Positions 32,476-33,789 of a DNA stretch of 33,789 bases are shown here, in pieces. A program made the translations under genes and the position numbers. The stretch's first letter is position 1, and every line of letters begins with the position of its first letter. The notes under the pieces were generated by a model. The model did not search any database and was not told where the DNA came from. It saw only the letters and a program-made list of their open reading frames with translations. This DNA is from Clostridia bacterium (lineage in GTDB: Bacteria; Bacillota; Clostridia; Christensenellales; CAG-138): the NCBI GenBank assembly GCA_016296415.1, contig JAEDJH010000005.1, positions 1-33,789 on the forward strand. The letters are read 5' to 3'.

Positions 32476-32579
32476 ACTGTGTCAGCCTTCCCAAAATGTT
32501 TTGTCAAAGCGGCGGAGACAGAATTGCCGTCCGCCGCAGCATTATTGGTATTGTTCCCCAAATATTAATAAAATACTTG

Positions 32580-32608
32580 TTGCAAAAATAAAAAAACTGC
32601 GATAACAT
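32580..32608 (+). promoter_or_regulatory. Candidate promoter of the glycosyltransferase gene
   Basis: TTGCAA (32580-32585) and TAACAT (32603-32608) are 17 nt apart, and the -10 region reads GATAACAT as at 2429-2436 and 8457-8464. The 171-bp spacer also serves the divergent PBP1A gene. Confidence 0.55.
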
Positions 32609-32646
32609 TTTTAAAAAAGATGTACAGCTGATATGTGAGGTTTGCC

Positions 32647-33702
32647 ATGAATTATGTACTTATACCGGCGTATAAGCCCGATGAAAAGCTTATAGCAACC
32701 GTGGCGTCTCTACTTGAAAAGGGGGCGGCCGTTTTGGTCGTCGATGACGGCAGCGGCGCCGAATACGGGCATATTTTCGACGAGGTAAGAAAGCTGAGCG
32801 TGGAGGTCATTTCCTATCCGGACAACAGGGGAAAGGGCAGTGCGCTCAAGACAGGCATACGCCGCCTCATGGCGGATGAAAACGTCACGGGCATAGTTAC
32901 CGCAGATGCGGACGGGCAGCACAGGACGGACGACATACTGAACGTTGCCGCCGCACTCGATTCCTCCGAGGATACGGTGGTGCTCGGCGTAAGGCGCTTT
33001 GCCCAAAGCCATGTGCCGACAAGGTCAAGAATAGGCAACTGGATAACGAAGATAGGTTTTTATCTTGTCACGGGAATACGCATTTCCGACACGCAGACGG
33101 GGCTGAGAGGACTGCCGAAAAAGCTGTTTGACGAGCTTGTCGAAACCGAGGGCGACAGATACGAGTACGAGATGAATGTGCTGCTCAATTTGAACACGTG
33201 GAGGGCTCACGTGCTCGAGGTGCCCATAGAAACGGTCTATATCGAGGGCAACAAAAGCTCCAGCTTCAATGCGGCGAAGGATGCCTTCAGAATATTCAAG
33301 CAGATATTAAAGTTTTCCGCCTCGTCGCTCATATCGGGCTTTGTGGACTATGCGCTCTATCTGCTGCTGTGCTGGCTCATCCCCGTAATATCATTCATTC
33401 CTGCGAGCATCGCAGAGCCGGCGGCGCTCTGGATAGTGGTGGCAAGAATAGTCAGCTCGACACTCAATTTTACGCTCAACAGATTCGTCGTGTTCAAGCA
33501 GACGGGCAAAAACTGTATGCTCAAATACATACTGCTTGCAACCGTTATGATGCTTGTAACTGCGGTCGGTGTGGATTTCCTTGTCGGAATAAAGGTCAAC
33601 AAGCTGCTTGCAAAGATAATCGTAGAGCTTCCGCTGTTCTTTGTGAATTACATCTGCCAGAGGAAGTTTGTGTTCAATCTCAAAACCGAGCGAAAATCGT
33701 AA
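32647..33702 (+). CDS. Family 2 glycosyltransferase fused to a GtrA-like membrane domain
   Basis: The 351-residue protein has an N-terminal GT-A domain of the dolichol-phosphate mannosyltransferase type, with nucleotide-sugar residues VVDDGSG (Asp33, Asp34) and the metal-binding TADADGQH (Asp87, Asp89). A GtrA-like domain with four membrane segments follows (about 225-345), containing STLNFTLNRFVVF and ending NYICQRKFVF, both typical. Such fusions make a polyprenyl-phosphate sugar and help move it across the membrane for cell-surface glycosylation. The sugar is unknown. I chose ATG 32647 with GTGAGG 6 nt upstream; the GTG at 32635 is part of that site. The terminator lies at 33751. Confidence 0.9.
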   Translation: MNYVLIPAYKPDEKLIATVASLLEKGAAVLVVDDGSGAEYGHIFDEVRKLSVEVISYPDNRGKGSALKTGIRRLMADENVTGIVTADADGQHRTDDILNVAAALDSSEDTVVLGVRRFAQSHVPTRSRIGNWITKIGFYLVTGIRISDTQTGLRGLPKKLFDELVETEGDRYEYEMNVLLNLNTWRAHVLEVPIETVYIEGNKSSSFNAAKDAFRIFKQILKFSASSLISGFVDYALYLLLCWLIPVISFIPASIAEPAALWIVVARIVSSTLNFTLNRFVVFKQTGKNCMLKYILLATVMMLVTAVGVDFLVGIKVNKLLAKIIVELPLFFVNYICQRKFVFNLKTERKS

Positions 33703-33750
33703 AGCGCATGAATTTGGTTCCTCTGCCCAGTCGGGGGAGCGGACGTACAA

Positions 33751-33786
33751 AAAAGGCCGTGACGGAAATTGTCACGGCTTCTTTGT
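33751..33786. terminator. Terminator after the glycosyltransferase gene
   Basis: GCCGTGAC (33756-33763) and GTCACGGC (33771-33778) form a perfect eight-pair stem with a seven-base loop. A run of A on the left and TTCTTTGTTT on the right suggest it can work on both strands. Confidence 0.85.
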
Positions 33787-33789
33787 TTA

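Noticed and set aside
1..33789. CRISPR array, integrase/attachment sites or toxin-antitoxin pairs
   Set aside because: No regularly spaced repeats, recombinase gene or recognisable toxin-antitoxin pair could be found on either strand.

Overview
The window looks like chromosomal DNA from a Gram-positive, Clostridia-like Bacillota. The evidence is a spoIVB-spo0A sporulation pair, a Noc-type ParB protein beside rsmG, a T-box leader on a prolyl-tRNA synthetase gene, TTGxxx/17/TATAAT promoters, strong GGAGG ribosome binding sites and lipoprotein signal peptides. I cannot name a genus. Most of the DNA is moderately GC-rich. A short block between spoIVB and spo0A, and to a lesser degree 17.2-18.8 kb, are visibly richer in AT.

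Layout, left to right. (1) The 5' part of a tRNA-Val(UAC) with its promoter, minus strand. (2) A minus-strand lipoprotein fusing RCC1-like repeats, a dockerin-like repeat and a class B-type sortase domain. (3) A plus-strand run of MATE transporter, rsmG, noc and an M20 peptidase, ending at a terminator shared with a convergent M3 oligopeptidase. (4) A translation/RNA-modification operon, prmA-rsmE-mtaB-HIT. (5) A sporulation block of spoIVB, a 980-bp insertion flanked by a perfect 31-bp direct repeat and carrying a hexapeptide acyltransferase, spo0A with an eroded receiver domain, and a SpoIIM-like membrane protein. (6) A second MATE transporter, an SGNH hydrolase and a transglutaminase-like protein. 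(7) A minus-strand block transcribed ruvC-ruvA-ruvB, a coiled-coil protein, then proS behind its own promoter and T-box. (8) A small lipoprotein. (9) A minus-strand cluster of membrane-anchored phosphoesterase, XRE-like protein, VWA protein and TIM-barrel protein. (10) A membrane protein with a zinc-site-like tail. (11) PBP1A with an unrecognised downstream gene. (12) A GT2-GtrA glycosyltransferase.

The most notable part is 13.17-14.93 kb. In the inferred ancestral arrangement spoIVB and spo0A overlapped by four bases (ATGA) and were translationally coupled. An AT-rich segment now separates them without damaging either gene. It ends with an extended -10 box, a strong ribosome binding site and a 32-codon reading frame that stops 4 nt before spo0A, so spo0A may have been placed under new control. 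The Spo0A receiver has also lost its acidic pair and its conserved lysine while the DNA-binding domain looks intact. The second notable object is the RCC1-dockerin-sortase lipoprotein at the left end.
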